Shown: positions 8,131 to 15,261, counted from the first letter of the stretch. The stretch: DNA of 17,442 nt from DASQEH01 sp038239485 (GCA_038239485.1 JBBSET010000062.1:1-17442), one strand, 5' to 3'. Made by a program: numbers and translations. The notes: generated by a model from the sequence alone, not told the origin.

Positions 8131-9351
8131 CTAGCCGTGTCCGTGTGATGGTTGCGATCGGATCAGCTCGTGCAGGCGGTCAGCCATGGCGACGGCGAAC
8201 TGCTCGTCGTTGACGTCGAGGTCGAGCTCGACCACCTCGACGTCGGTCGCGGACTCGCCGATGCCGGCCAGCAGGGCCTCGTCGGCTTGCGGGTCATAGA
8301 ACGGCTGGCCCTCGACAGCGATCATCGAGACGCCTCGGCGCGGAATGAACAGCGTTGTCGGACCTGTTGCCGCGGACAGCTTCCGGCCCACCAGCCGGCC
8401 GAGCTCGCGGCACTCCTCGGGCGTCGTCCGCATCAGTGTGATCGTCGGGTTGTGGACGTACAGGTTCCGGTCCGAGAACCTCTCCGGGACGGTTTCGCGA
8501 GGCCCGAAGTTGACCATGTCGAGGGCTCCGAGCGACACCACCTGCGGTACGCCACAAGCACCAGCCGCCTCGAGCCGGTCAGGACCAGCCGACAGCACCC
8601 CACCGACCAGCTCGTCGGCCAGTTCCGTGGTCGTCATGTCGAGCACGCCCGCGAGGAACCCACCGGTGATGAGGTTCTCCATCGACCGGCCGCCGGTGCC
8701 CGTGGCGTGGAAGACCAGGACCTCGTAACCGAGCTCCTCGAGCCGCTCACGTGCCCGCGTGACACCCGGCGTCGTCACACCGAACATCGACGCACCGACC
8801 AGCGGCTTGTGCTCCATCGGCGGCACCGTCGCCTGCACCATGCCGGCGATCGCCCCCGCCGCGTTGGAGAGGATCGTCGCCGAGATGGAGTTGATCCCGG
8901 CGATGTCGACCACCGAGTACGTCATCGTGACGTCGACCGCACCGACGTAGGGACGGGTGTCGCCGGAGGCGAGGGTCGACACCATGAGCTTCGGCACCCC
9001 GACCGGGAGTGCACGCATGGCTGTCGTCACGATGGACGACCCACCCGAGCCGCCCAGACCGAGCACGCCTTGGAGACGCCCCCGCTCGTACAGGTCGAGG
9101 ATCACCACAGCGGCACCACGTCCCATGGCAGCGGTCGCCTCCCCGCGGTCCCCCGCCTCGGCCAGCGCGAGCGTATCCTCGCCGGCCGCCCGAGCTACCT
9201 CCTCACGAGAGATGTCAGGCTCGATCTGAGGCGGATAGACCCCCACGTCGACGAGGAGGACGTCAACTCCGTGCTCGCGCACACGGTCGCGCAGAAAGGC
9301 GTACTCGCGCCCCTTGGTATCCAGCGTGCCGGCCAGGACGACGGTCGCCAT
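8131..9351 (-). CDS. UPF0261 (Tm-1-like ATP-binding domain) protein
   Basis: The 406-residue product matches the UPF0261 family throughout: the start MATVVLAGTLDTKGREY, LGLGGSGGSSIVTTAMRALP, PKLMVSTLASGD, VDIAGINSISATILSNAAGAIAGM, GASMFGVTTPGV, VFHATGTGGRSMENL and the C-terminal FIPRRGVSMIAVEGQPFYDPQAD. Family members bind ATP through the glycine-rich segments. The plant relative is the N-terminal domain of tomato Tm-1, which blocks tobamovirus replication. The bacterial function is unknown, and older databases mislabel it as an ABC permease. The start is ATG at 9351, sharing one base with the stop of the upstream TIM-barrel gene (TGATG), so translation is coupled. Reading further upstream in this frame gives Arg-rich out-of-frame sequence. 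Confidence 0.9.
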   Translation of the reverse strand: MATVVLAGTLDTKGREYAFLRDRVREHGVDVLLVDVGVYPPQIEPDISREEVARAAGEDTLALAEAGDRGEATAAMGRGAAVVILDLYERGRLQGVLGLGGSGGSSIVTTAMRALPVGVPKLMVSTLASGDTRPYVGAVDVTMTYSVVDIAGINSISATILSNAAGAIAGMVQATVPPMEHKPLVGASMFGVTTPGVTRARERLEELGYEVLVFHATGTGGRSMENLITGGFLAGVLDMTTTELADELVGGVLSAGPDRLEAAGACGVPQVVSLGALDMVNFGPRETVPERFSDRNLYVHNPTITLMRTTPEECRELGRLVGRKLSAATGPTTLFIPRRGVSMIAVEGQPFYDPQADEALLAGIGESATDVEVVELDLDVNDEQFAVAMADRLHELIRSQPSHGHG

Positions 9352-10181
9352 CAGAACGTCACGGCCTTGAATGCCTCGGTCTGCGCCTTGAGGGCCTGCT
9401 CCGTCGGCAGCCGCTCCATGCTCGAGGCGCCGTAGAAGCCATGGACGACCTTGGCGCGCTGCAACACGTACGCCGCGTCCGACGGCTCGGCGATCGGACC
9501 GCCGTGGCACAGGACGAGAACGTCGGGGCGGACGGCGCGCGCGGCATCGCCCCACGCGTCGACCCGCTCGACGCAGCTATCGAGGGTCGGCGCCGTCTCC
9601 GCGCCGATGCTGCCGCCGGTGGTCAGCCCCATGTGACAGACGATGATGTCGGCACCGGCCTCGGTCATGGCAGCCGCGTCGTCGGCACTGAACACGTACG
9701 GCGTCGTGAGCAGCTCGAGCTCGCGTGCCTGCTGGATCATCTCGACCTCGAGCGCGTACCCCATGCCCGTCTCCTCGAGGTTCTGTCGGAAGACCCCGTC
9801 GATCAGACCCACCGTCGGGAAGTTCTGTACGCCGGCGAACCCCATCGCTTTGAGCTGAGGAAGGAAGATCTGCGGCAGGTAGAACGGGTCCGTCCCGTTG
9901 ACGCCGGCCAGCACCGGGGTGTGGCGGACCACCGGAAGCACCTCGTGGGCCATCTCCACGACGATCTGATTGGCGTTGCCGTAGGCCAACAAGCCGGCGA
10001 GTGAGCCTCGACCCGCCATCCGGTATCGCCCGGAGTTGTAGATGACGATGAGGTCGATGCCGCCGGCCTCCTCCCACCTGGCCGACAGTCCCGTCCCTGC
10101 GCCTCCCCCGACGATGGGCTCCCGACGCGAGGCCATGTCATGGAAGTGGGCCACCAACTCGGCCCGGGAGCGCGTCGTCAT
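9351..10181 (-). CDS. PEP-hydrolase-like TIM-barrel protein (C-terminal half of Tm-1 architecture)
   Basis: A 276-residue TIM barrel of the phosphoenolpyruvate hydrolase-like/PEP mutase superfamily. Recognisable stretches are REPIVGGGAGTGLSARWEE, GGIDLIVIYNSGRYRMAGRG, LLAYGNANQIVVEMA, PVLAGVNGTDPF, GFAGVQNFPTVGLIDG, ADIIVCHMGLTTGGSIGA and the C-terminal GFYGASSMERLPTE. Family activity is not experimentally settled; a C-C or C-P bond lyase or hydrolase is plausible. The start is ATG at 10181, overlapping by four bases (ATGA) with the stop of a 44-residue ORF. Its own stop overlaps the UPF0261 start. In plants and fungi these two domains are fused in one protein, UPF0261 first and TIM barrel second, so the adjacent bacterial genes very likely act together. 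Confidence 0.88.
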   Translation of the reverse strand: MTTRSRAELVAHFHDMASRREPIVGGGAGTGLSARWEEAGGIDLIVIYNSGRYRMAGRGSLAGLLAYGNANQIVVEMAHEVLPVVRHTPVLAGVNGTDPFYLPQIFLPQLKAMGFAGVQNFPTVGLIDGVFRQNLEETGMGYALEVEMIQQARELELLTTPYVFSADDAAAMTEAGADIIVCHMGLTTGGSIGAETAPTLDSCVERVDAWGDAARAVRPDVLVLCHGGPIAEPSDAAYVLQRAKVVHGFYGASSMERLPTEQALKAQTEAFKAVTF

Positions 10182-10312
10182 GCCGACCAACGGACGCGGT
10201 CGCACTCGTGCTCCAGCCACTCGCGCCGCTCTCGGGGCGTCAGCTCGTGCAGCGCCGCCGTCAGCACGCCGACAGTCATGTAGGTAGGGTCGGTTGGCTG
10301 GATCCCGTCCAC
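10178..10312 (-). CDS. Small hypothetical protein, 44 residues, coupled to the TIM-barrel gene
   Basis: GTG at 10312 is preceded by GAGAGGA six bases upstream, a good ribosome-binding site. The product begins MDGIQPTDPTYMTVGVL and ends in a charged helix-like stretch (LTPRERREWLEHECDRVRW, then SA). Its stop codon overlaps the TIM-barrel ATG in an ATGA arrangement, typical of translational coupling. The TIM-barrel gene has no strong ribosome-binding site of its own, so it may depend on this ORF. No family is recognised. It could be a small subunit, a coupling leader, or the remnant C-terminus of a lost gene. It lies 33 bases after the stop of the upstream Asp-box gene. Confidence 0.55.
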   Translation of the reverse strand: MDGIQPTDPTYMTVGVLTAALHELTPRERREWLEHECDRVRWSA

Positions 10313-10345
10313 CGGAGTTCCTCTCTGGGTTGAGACGGGCGCCGC

Positions 10346-11788
10346 TCAGCCCGAGAACGCCCAGTTCGGCGGAAGGGCAAGCGCCCACTCGGTCTCCGCG
10401 TAGGGCTTCGGTGCCGACCCCGCCAGCGGTAGGACCGTGACCGCGCTGCCGTGAACGAAGCTGACTGAGTTGTAGTCGCCGACCATACGACCCCTCGCGT
10501 TGTTCGCGAACCACGTGGTCGGCATCGGAGCTGTATTGATCGTGTACGGTTCAGCCCACGTCTGTCCGCCGTCGTACGAGGTGGCGTACTTCGCGTCGAG
10601 GCAGATGCTCGGCGCACAGCTCGTGCTTGTGTAGTAGACGAGCGAGAGCTGTGCGGTGGCGCCGGAGGTGCCGGGAGCGACGGCAAGGCCAGGGTCGAAC
10701 TTGTCCGCGACCGCACCAGCCAGCGGGACCTGGGTCGGCGCCGACCAGGTCATACCGTCGCTCGAGGTCGCCGTGACCAGATCGTTGGCCGCGCAGGCGG
10801 CTTGGAACCGGCAGTCGGCCCAGGCAACCGTGAGTCGACCCTCTTGATCCACGTCGGCGGTGGGCTTGGTCAGAGCCCGGATGCCCGGCACGGTGTGGAC
10901 CTGCACGGTCGCGAAGGTGACAGGAGGCGACCAGGTGGTGCCTCCGTCCGTCGAGGCGAACGAGATGAGGGCCGACCCGTTGTGACCATTGCCCGTGTCG
11001 GTGCCGACGACGACCACGGTCCCATCGGGCCGGACGAGGGGATAGACGTTGTAGCCGGTGGCGTTGCCTCCAAGGCTGTCCTTGACCTGGGCCGGCGCGG
11101 ACCACGTAGTTCCGCCGTCGACGCTGGTGACGACGGCAAGCGCGTCTCCGCTGTCGAGCTGGGAGTAGGCGACGTAGCATTGACCGTAGTACGGGCTGGT
11201 GCTGGTGTTGTCGCAGACTCCCCAGGCCTTGTCCACATTGGTGTCGACCGCCGTCGTGGCTACATTCCACTTCTTGCCGTTCACCGAGGTGTTCACCATC
11301 AGTGCCTTCTCGTGGAAGCCGGTGCCGGACGCGACGTACGTCACCGAAGGCACGAGCCACTTCTGGTGTCGGGCGTCATAGGCGACGCTCTGGTTGACGA
11401 CGAGTGGGTAGTCGGCATTGGGCGTGGGTGAGCTGGCGGTCAACCCCGGCAACAGACCGTGGCTCCAGGTCGCGCCGTCGTCGATGGACGTGGCCCACCC
11501 GATGCCCGCGGCGCCATAGCCCTTGGTCGAGCGACCGTTCTGGAACGCTGCGACGATCGTCGACCCCCAGGAGAAGGTGTCCGTCTCGAGTTGGGTGACA
11601 TTGAAGATGCTGGTGCCGGAATGGTTGGCGATGCCACCCTTGCTGGCCTGCTGAAGGAGTGGAGTCGTGACGGGCGTGCCCCTGGAGGGAGTGGGCACCG
11701 CGACGAGCGCCGCTGCGAGGCCGGCCGCGACAACTGCCACCCTGAGGCGACGGGTCGAAGCGGCCCTGCGGGTTTTGCTGTTCCTCAT
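10346..11788 (-). CDS. Secreted BNR/Asp-box repeat (sialidase-fold) protein
   Basis: A 480-residue exported protein. Residues 1-37 form a signal peptide: a basic MRNSKTRR... stretch, then a hydrophobic core (VAVVAAGLAAALVAV). Five Asp-box motifs (SxDxGxTW) are visible: SIDDGATW near 101, SVDGGTTW near 222, STDGGTTW near 279, SSDGMTW near 342 and SYDGGQTW near 404, plus a decayed SVNGKKW near 168. This indicates a six-bladed sialidase-type beta-propeller. WADCRF and GRMVGDYNS are also seen in exo-alpha-sialidase-like proteins. The arginine triad of true sialidases cannot be confirmed by eye, so binding or glycosidase activity is open. The start is ATG at 11788, with GGAGGGG a few bases upstream. 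It follows a secreted lipase gene on the same strand and has its own candidate promoter. Confidence 0.87.
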   Translation of the reverse strand: MRNSKTRRAASTRRLRVAVVAAGLAAALVAVPTPSRGTPVTTPLLQQASKGGIANHSGTSIFNVTQLETDTFSWGSTIVAAFQNGRSTKGYGAAGIGWATSIDDGATWSHGLLPGLTASSPTPNADYPLVVNQSVAYDARHQKWLVPSVTYVASGTGFHEKALMVNTSVNGKKWNVATTAVDTNVDKAWGVCDNTSTSPYYGQCYVAYSQLDSGDALAVVTSVDGGTTWSAPAQVKDSLGGNATGYNVYPLVRPDGTVVVVGTDTGNGHNGSALISFASTDGGTTWSPPVTFATVQVHTVPGIRALTKPTADVDQEGRLTVAWADCRFQAACAANDLVTATSSDGMTWSAPTQVPLAGAVADKFDPGLAVAPGTSGATAQLSLVYYTSTSCAPSICLDAKYATSYDGGQTWAEPYTINTAPMPTTWFANNARGRMVGDYNSVSFVHGSAVTVLPLAGSAPKPYAETEWALALPPNWAFSG

Positions 11789-11827
11789 CGCACCCCTCCC
11801 GCACCGGGGAGGACGAACGCCCGGAAC

Positions 11828-11857
11828 ATTATGGGGACTATACATCGATTTCGTCAC
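11828..11857 (-). promoter_or_regulatory. Candidate vegetative promoter of the Asp-box gene
   Basis: On the minus strand GTGACG (11857-11852, four of six matches to TTGACA) is followed after 18 bases by CATAAT (11833-11828, five of six matches to TATAAT). This would start transcription about 33 bases before the ATG at 11788. An overlapping TATAGT at 11842-11837 is an alternative -10 box with a poorer -35. This AT-rich patch stands out in the GC-rich gap. Confidence 0.45.
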
Positions 11858-11935
11858 TTCTTTGATGCACCAGCCGGGTCAGCTGAGGACCGTGGGGACC
11901 CTTCGCCTGCGGCAGCTCCCGGTGACCTGACTAGC

Positions 11936-12799
11936 TCAGGAACAGCTGGGGCGGTACCCCGGGCTCAATGGCCCCCCGTTGCGCGCAAGCGCCGCGCTGA
12001 CGAGCTGCTGTACAACCGGGTCGTTGGGGGTCTGGTCATGCTCGATGGGGTCCAATGGGCAGAGGTTCTGGATAATGACGTTGGTGACATGACTGCTTGG
12101 ACCCGCAAGGGCCTGGCTGGTGTACGGCGTCACGACCTCGTCATGCGTCGTCGAGATCACCGTGTAGAAGGGTCCGGGCTCGATGTCCCTGCCGGCGTTG
12201 AGCTTGGTCAGGAACGCCGACCCTGCCATCTGGTCAGTGCATGCCTGGCAGGGCGTCGTCGACACCGCGGGGTTGGACGACCGCGACAACGGCGATGACG
12301 GCGGGGGGACCGGCATGGTCGTCGTTCCGTGGTTGGACGGCGCGATCCCGATCAGGGCGTTCACATGGGCAGCGCCCCCAAGGAACCGCATGTAGTAACG
12401 CGGCATCATCCCACCCTGGCTGTGCCCCACCAGATCCACCTTCGTGGTGCTCGTGGCGGTGAGCACTCTGTTGACGAAGTGGCGAAGCTGATGAGCTGAA
12501 TGAGCGATCGGACCGGTGGCTTGCACTCCGTTTGTGGTGCCATAGTTCAGGGCGAACACGCAGTAGCCCTTGGACTTGATGTAGGGCGACATCGTGGCCC
12601 AGTTCTTCGCCATGCTCTCGAACGTCCCCTCGACCAGCACCACCGGGAAGGGGTGCCTGACGGTGGGTTGGCAGGACCAGTCATTCGCGCCCGGAGGTGA
12701 GACGGCGGTCGCATCCGCCCCTCCCACGGGCACGGCGAGACCAGCCGCCACGACCGCTGCCAAGGCAAGACTCCAGATACGGGACGTGCGGAAAGACAT
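11936..12799 (-). CDS. Secreted lipase/esterase of the alpha/beta-hydrolase fold (lipase class 2/EstA-like)
   Basis: A 287-residue exported serine hydrolase. Residues 1-30 are a signal peptide with core LALAAVVAAGLAVPV and a likely cleavage near GADA-TA. The mature part opens with PVVLVEGTFESMAKNW, the oxyanion-hole strand and loop of actinobacterial triacylglycerol lipases. The nucleophile elbow GHSQGG (Ser127) is followed by a likely acid at Asp220 (TTHDEVVTPYTS) and a catalytic His at 254 (IEHDQTPNDP). Six mature-region cysteines (43, 80, 184, 187, 247, 286) could form three disulfides, fitting an extracellular enzyme. The start is ATG at 12799, with GAGG seven bases upstream. It heads a run of minus-strand genes and is followed by the secreted Asp-box protein after 147 bases. 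The substrate is probably acylglycerols or other esters. Confidence 0.9.
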   Translation of the reverse strand: MSFRTSRIWSLALAAVVAAGLAVPVGGADATAVSPPGANDWSCQPTVRHPFPVVLVEGTFESMAKNWATMSPYIKSKGYCVFALNYGTTNGVQATGPIAHSAHQLRHFVNRVLTATSTTKVDLVGHSQGGMMPRYYMRFLGGAAHVNALIGIAPSNHGTTTMPVPPPSSPLSRSSNPAVSTTPCQACTDQMAGSAFLTKLNAGRDIEPGPFYTVISTTHDEVVTPYTSQALAGPSSHVTNVIIQNLCPLDPIEHDQTPNDPVVQQLVSAALARNGGPLSPGYRPSCS

Positions 12800-13087
12800 G
12801 CCGAGACCTCATCTACGAAGGGCTGTGCGCACTCAACCGCGTGGACTAGGAAGAAATGACCGCTCAAGGTGACGCGCTGCACCTTGCCCCGAGACGTTAC
12901 GCTACCCCACCCACGGCGCCGTTGCCACCTCACCTGACCGTCACTTCGGCAGGTCGACTGGGGCACCACGTCTGCGTCGGAAGTCCGCTACGTCCTCCGG
13001 GCTTCCTCGCGTATCGCAGTACTGGTCAACGCCCTACCCAACCACTGAGGAGCCGGTGACGAGTGCACCCCTGACGGACCGACCGTC

Positions 13088-13219
13088 ATGAGCGACGCCA
13101 CCGACCCCACCCTGACCTACGACGATGACCGCTCCCGCGATTGGACTCGAACCAATGTTCCCGGGGTCTTGAGCTCACGCTGGTGGATGCCGAAAAGGGC
13201 CTGTACGCTGGTCTTTTAG
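13088..13219 (+). CDS. Doubtful small ORF upstream of integrase, 43 residues
   Basis: ATG at 13088 opens a frame ending in TAG at 13217-13219. The product starts MSDATDPTLTYDDDRSRDW and then turns basic and aromatic. A preceding GTG ORF ends in an ATGA overlap with it. The T-arm-like attachment sequence lies within the ORF, so the N-terminal part could be the start of a host gene cut by integration, or the whole frame could be chance. No family is recognised. Confidence 0.22.
   Translation: MSDATDPTLTYDDDRSRDWTRTNVPGVLSSRWWMPKRACTLVF
13132..13156 (-). other. tRNA 3'-end-like sequence, putative attachment-site core
   Basis: On the minus strand a perfect T-arm appears: stem ATTGG/CCAAT enclosing TTCGAGT, giving the GGTTCGAGTCC consensus (GTTCRANYC). 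It is followed by CGCGGGA plus discriminator-like G, without encoded CCA. The matching 5' acceptor strand TCCCGCG is not found upstream on that strand, so only a 3' portion would be present. Tyrosine integrases commonly use tRNA 3' ends, and one begins about 155 bases away on the element side. Against this, the AT-rich T-stem is unusual for a GC-rich genome and no tRNA identity can be assigned. Confidence 0.33.
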
Positions 13220-13272
13220 CGGTCCCGTGCGCGGTCAGGATTGGCCACGAGGGCACACATCTGGTCGTTCGC

Positions 13273-13290
13273 TATTGCACGATATTGCAC
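13273..13290 (+). repeat. Tandem TATTGCAC motif before the integrase gene
   Basis: Two identical copies of TATTGCAC (13273-13280 and 13283-13290) repeat with a 10-base period, one helical turn, 20 bases before the integrase GTG start. Same-face spacing suggests paired protein binding, for example an integrase arm site, an excisionase site or an operator for the integrase promoter. They are AT-rich against the surroundings. Chance is possible with only two copies. Confidence 0.4.
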
Positions 13291-13310
13291 GCAGGAGAGT
13301 CAAGGGCACC

Positions 13311-14432
13311 GTGACAGGCCGACAGAAGCACCGGACCCGCCGCACGTTCGGGGCTGTCCGCCGCTTGCCCTCGGGTCGGTACCAGGCGTCGTTCATCGGC
13401 CCTGACGGCGTCCGGCACGGTGCGCCGCACACGTTTACCGCCAAGATCGACGCCGATGGATGGCTCAGCCACCAGCGCGTCGCGGTCGAGTCGGACAGAT
13501 GGGAAACACCAAAGCCGAGATCTCGTCCGTTGTCACTCGCCGTGTACGCGGAGGACTGGCTCGCCGGCCGCGACCTCAAGCCCAATACACGTCTGCACTA
13601 CCGCTGGGCCCTCGACTTACACATCCTGCCGGTTCTGGGCGACGCACTGATCACGGGCATCACCCCAGCGATGGTCCGCAGTTGGCACGCAGATCTTCAC
13701 ACCGGACCGACAGCGAAGGCCCACTGCTACGCGTTGCTCAAATCGATCCTAGCCACCGCCGTAGAGGAGGGGCTGGTCTCCACGACTCCGTGCAAGATCA
13801 AGGGTGCCTCCAAAGTGGTCAGGAGCCGAGACATCCGCCCCGCCACGCTCGCCGAACTGCACACGCTGACCGACGGCATGCCTGAGCGACTGCAGTTACT
13901 CGTCCCGCTCGCGGCCTGGTGCGCTCTGCGGTTCGGTGAGATCACCGAGCTTCGCCGCAAAGACCTCGACCTCAGAGCCGGGGTTCTGCACATCCGAAGA
14001 GGCGTCACCCGTCCTGGTGGACACGTCACAGTCGATACCCCGAAGACGCAAGCCTCCGTGCGCGACGTACACATCCCGCCGCACATACTGCCGGCGATTC
14101 GTCAGCACTTCCGCAAGCATGCGCAAACCGGAGCCGACGGACTGCTGTTCTACGGCGGAAACGGCGGCCATCTGGCTCACGCTTCGCTGCTCTACCATTT
14201 CCAGCGGGCCAGCACCGCCGCCGGACGCCCAGATCTCACGCCTCACGCCCTGCGCCACACCGGAGCCGTCTTCGCCGCCCAGTCCGGAGCGACACTGGCC
14301 GAGTTGATGGCCCGCCTGGGCCACACCACTCCCGAGATGGCAATGCGCTACCAGCACGCGTCAGCAGGCAGGGACAAGATACTTGCCCAGCAACTGAGCC
14401 AACTCGCCGAGAGCATTGGGACAAGCGGCTGA
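13311..14432 (+). CDS. int: Tyrosine site-specific integrase/recombinase
   Basis: It would catalyse integration and excision of a mobile element. In the 373-residue form, an N-terminal arm-binding region (FGAVRRLPSGRYQASFIGPDG) precedes a SAM-like core-binding domain (about 73-165; LAVYAEDWLAGR, TRLHYRWALDLHILPVLG) and a catalytic domain from about 175. The full tyrosine-recombinase set is visible: Arg207 in CALRFGEI, Lys245 in TPKTQ, H312-x-x-R315 in HALRH, His338 in LGHTTPE and Tyr347 in MRYQH. It therefore looks active. GTG at 13311 is preferred because family homology begins just after it and AAGGG lies upstream; an in-frame ATG at 13227 would add 28 residues of unlikely sequence. It points away from the putative attachment site into an IS-rich region. 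No excisionase gene is obvious. Confidence 0.92.
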   Translation: MTGRQKHRTRRTFGAVRRLPSGRYQASFIGPDGVRHGAPHTFTAKIDADGWLSHQRVAVESDRWETPKPRSRPLSLAVYAEDWLAGRDLKPNTRLHYRWALDLHILPVLGDALITGITPAMVRSWHADLHTGPTAKAHCYALLKSILATAVEEGLVSTTPCKIKGASKVVRSRDIRPATLAELHTLTDGMPERLQLLVPLAAWCALRFGEITELRRKDLDLRAGVLHIRRGVTRPGGHVTVDTPKTQASVRDVHIPPHILPAIRQHFRKHAQTGADGLLFYGGNGGHLAHASLLYHFQRASTAAGRPDLTPHALRHTGAVFAAQSGATLAELMARLGHTTPEMAMRYQHASAGRDKILAQQLSQLAESIGTSG

Positions 14433-14586
14433 CACTCAGCGTCTGGGTATGACGATCCATCGAGTTGGAGACGGCAACGGAACGCGCGCGAGCACAGCGA
14501 CGAGGGCTCGGAGATTTATCATGCGCTCACGGCGTGTCACTCATATCCCGTCACTGGTATGAAGAGCCGGGGGACGGCGTGACACA
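14433..14586. other. Short non-coding gap after the integrase
   Basis: No gene or clear terminator is seen. GAAGAGCC at 14561-14568 is the inverse of the GGCTCTTC found at the ISL3 end at 14725, so another IS end may lie here, but only the first eight to nine bases agree. Confidence 0.3.
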
Positions 14587-14698
14587 GACTTCCAGATCGG
14601 GATCTACAAGGCGGAGCTGATCGGTCTCGAGGGCCACGGGCGCGACCCCGAGCACGTGGCCCTCGACCTCGAAATGGTCGAGCCGAAGCTGGTAGACC
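14587..14698 (+). pseudogene. Decayed IS3-family transposase fragment
   Basis: A stretch of about 37 codons reads DFQIGIYKAELIGLEGH, then GRDPEHVALDLEMVEPKLV. It resembles the IS3-family OrfB C-terminal region, where a (L/I)YKAELI...GPW...VE.ATLEWVDW pattern is usual. The tail has lost the expected VDWFN motif and the sequence ends where the 26-bp repeat begins at 14699. No start, catalytic DDE region or stop of its own is present. It is interpreted as a remnant into which, or beside which, the ISL3 element landed. The short length limits certainty. Confidence 0.45.
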
Positions 14699-14750
14699 GG
14701 CTCTCCACAATCGAGGGTGTAGTCGGCTCTTCACAATCGAGGGTGTAGTC
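14699..14750. repeat. 26-bp tandem direct repeat of IS-end sequence
   Basis: Unit 1 (14699-14724) begins GGCTCTCCACAATCGAGG and unit 2 (14725-14750) begins GGCTCTTCACAATCGAGG. They are identical except for one base at position 7 of the unit. GGCTCTTC is the typical outer terminus of ISL3-family inverted repeats. The transposase stop codon lies inside unit 2, so the terminal repeat and the last codons overlap. A duplicated end could arise by slippage or by insertion next to an older ISL3 end. Confidence 0.75.
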
Positions 14751-15261
14751 GGGGTCTGAACCCGCCGGACTCGAGCAGTGATCTGGCGATGTAGTTGGTC
14801 AGGTTGCGGAAGCCGAGGGCGGAGCCGCGGAGATGCTCGGGGCGGCCGTTGATCGCCTCGGTCGGCCCGTTGGAGGTGCCGGGTCGGTCGAAGTAGGCGA
14901 GCACGTCGGCAGCACGCTGCTTCAGGGTCCGCCCGAGCGTGACGACCTCGCTGAGCACGGCCGGCACGCCTTGGCTGACCGACTTGATGAGCTTGACCAT
15001 CAGCTCACGTCCCTTGGCCCGGTCGGGTTCGCGATAAGCGGCGATCATGCGTTGGTAGATCCCCCAGGTCGCCTCCACCTGCACATACTCATCTCCGGCG
15101 AACAAGACCGTGAGTCGGGTGCTCTGCTTGTCGGTGAGGAGATCGGCGCCGGCTCGCAGCAGGTTCCGGATCCCATAGAGGGGGTCGTCGGTGCGTCCAC
15201 GGTGCCCATGGATGATCTGCTGGATCCGGCGACGACACCGGTCCAGGGCATCGCAGGCCAG
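14731..15261 (-). CDS. ISL3-family transposase, 3' exon (C-terminal 176 residues)
   Basis: This is the C-terminal part of an ISL3-type DDE transposase, starting immediately after the intron with LACDALDRCRRRIQQIIHGH. It continues through GRTDDPLYGIRNLLRAGADL, TDKQSTRL, the YVQVEATWGIYQRMIAAYRE segment, TSNGPTEAINGR (with the family's final acidic catalytic residue, probably Glu in PTEAIN) and the terminal LGFRNLTNYIARSLL...GGFRPRLHPRL. The ending matches full-length family members. It has no start of its own. The reading frame is continuous with the FHVVR codons at 17442-17428 once the intron is removed, so it is interrupted but reparable by splicing rather than truncated. Confidence 0.85.
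   Translation of the reverse strand: MACDALDRCRRRIQQIIHGHRGRTDDPLYGIRNLLRAGADLLTDKQSTRLTVLFAGDEYVQVEATWGIYQRMIAAYREPDRAKGRELMVKLIKSVSQGVPAVLSEVVTLGRTLKQRAADVLAYFDRPGTSNGPTEAINGRPEHLRGSALGFRNLTNYIARSLLESGGFRPRLHPRL

Larger units (their letters stand above)
12800..13310. other. Gene-poor region between lipase and integrase
   Basis: About 510 bases separate the divergent lipase and integrase genes. The left part must hold the lipase promoter, but I find no convincing -10/-35 pair. The right part holds a tRNA T-arm-like sequence, a doubtful 43-codon ORF and two tandem TATTGCAC motifs, listed separately. A plus-strand frame at 12856-13059 is open but has no coding character. Confidence 0.5.

Noticed and set aside
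8152..9435. 427-codon plus-strand open frame
   Set aside because: It is antisense to UPF0261; its Arg/His-rich composition is typical of a shadow frame.
12856..13059. 67-codon plus-strand frame between lipase and integrase
   Set aside because: No ribosome-binding site, no motif, and composition typical of a chance frame.
13132..13200. Complete tRNA gene on the minus strand
   Set aside because: Only a T-arm and 3' acceptor-like strand can be formed; no D-arm, no anticodon stem and no matching 5' acceptor strand.
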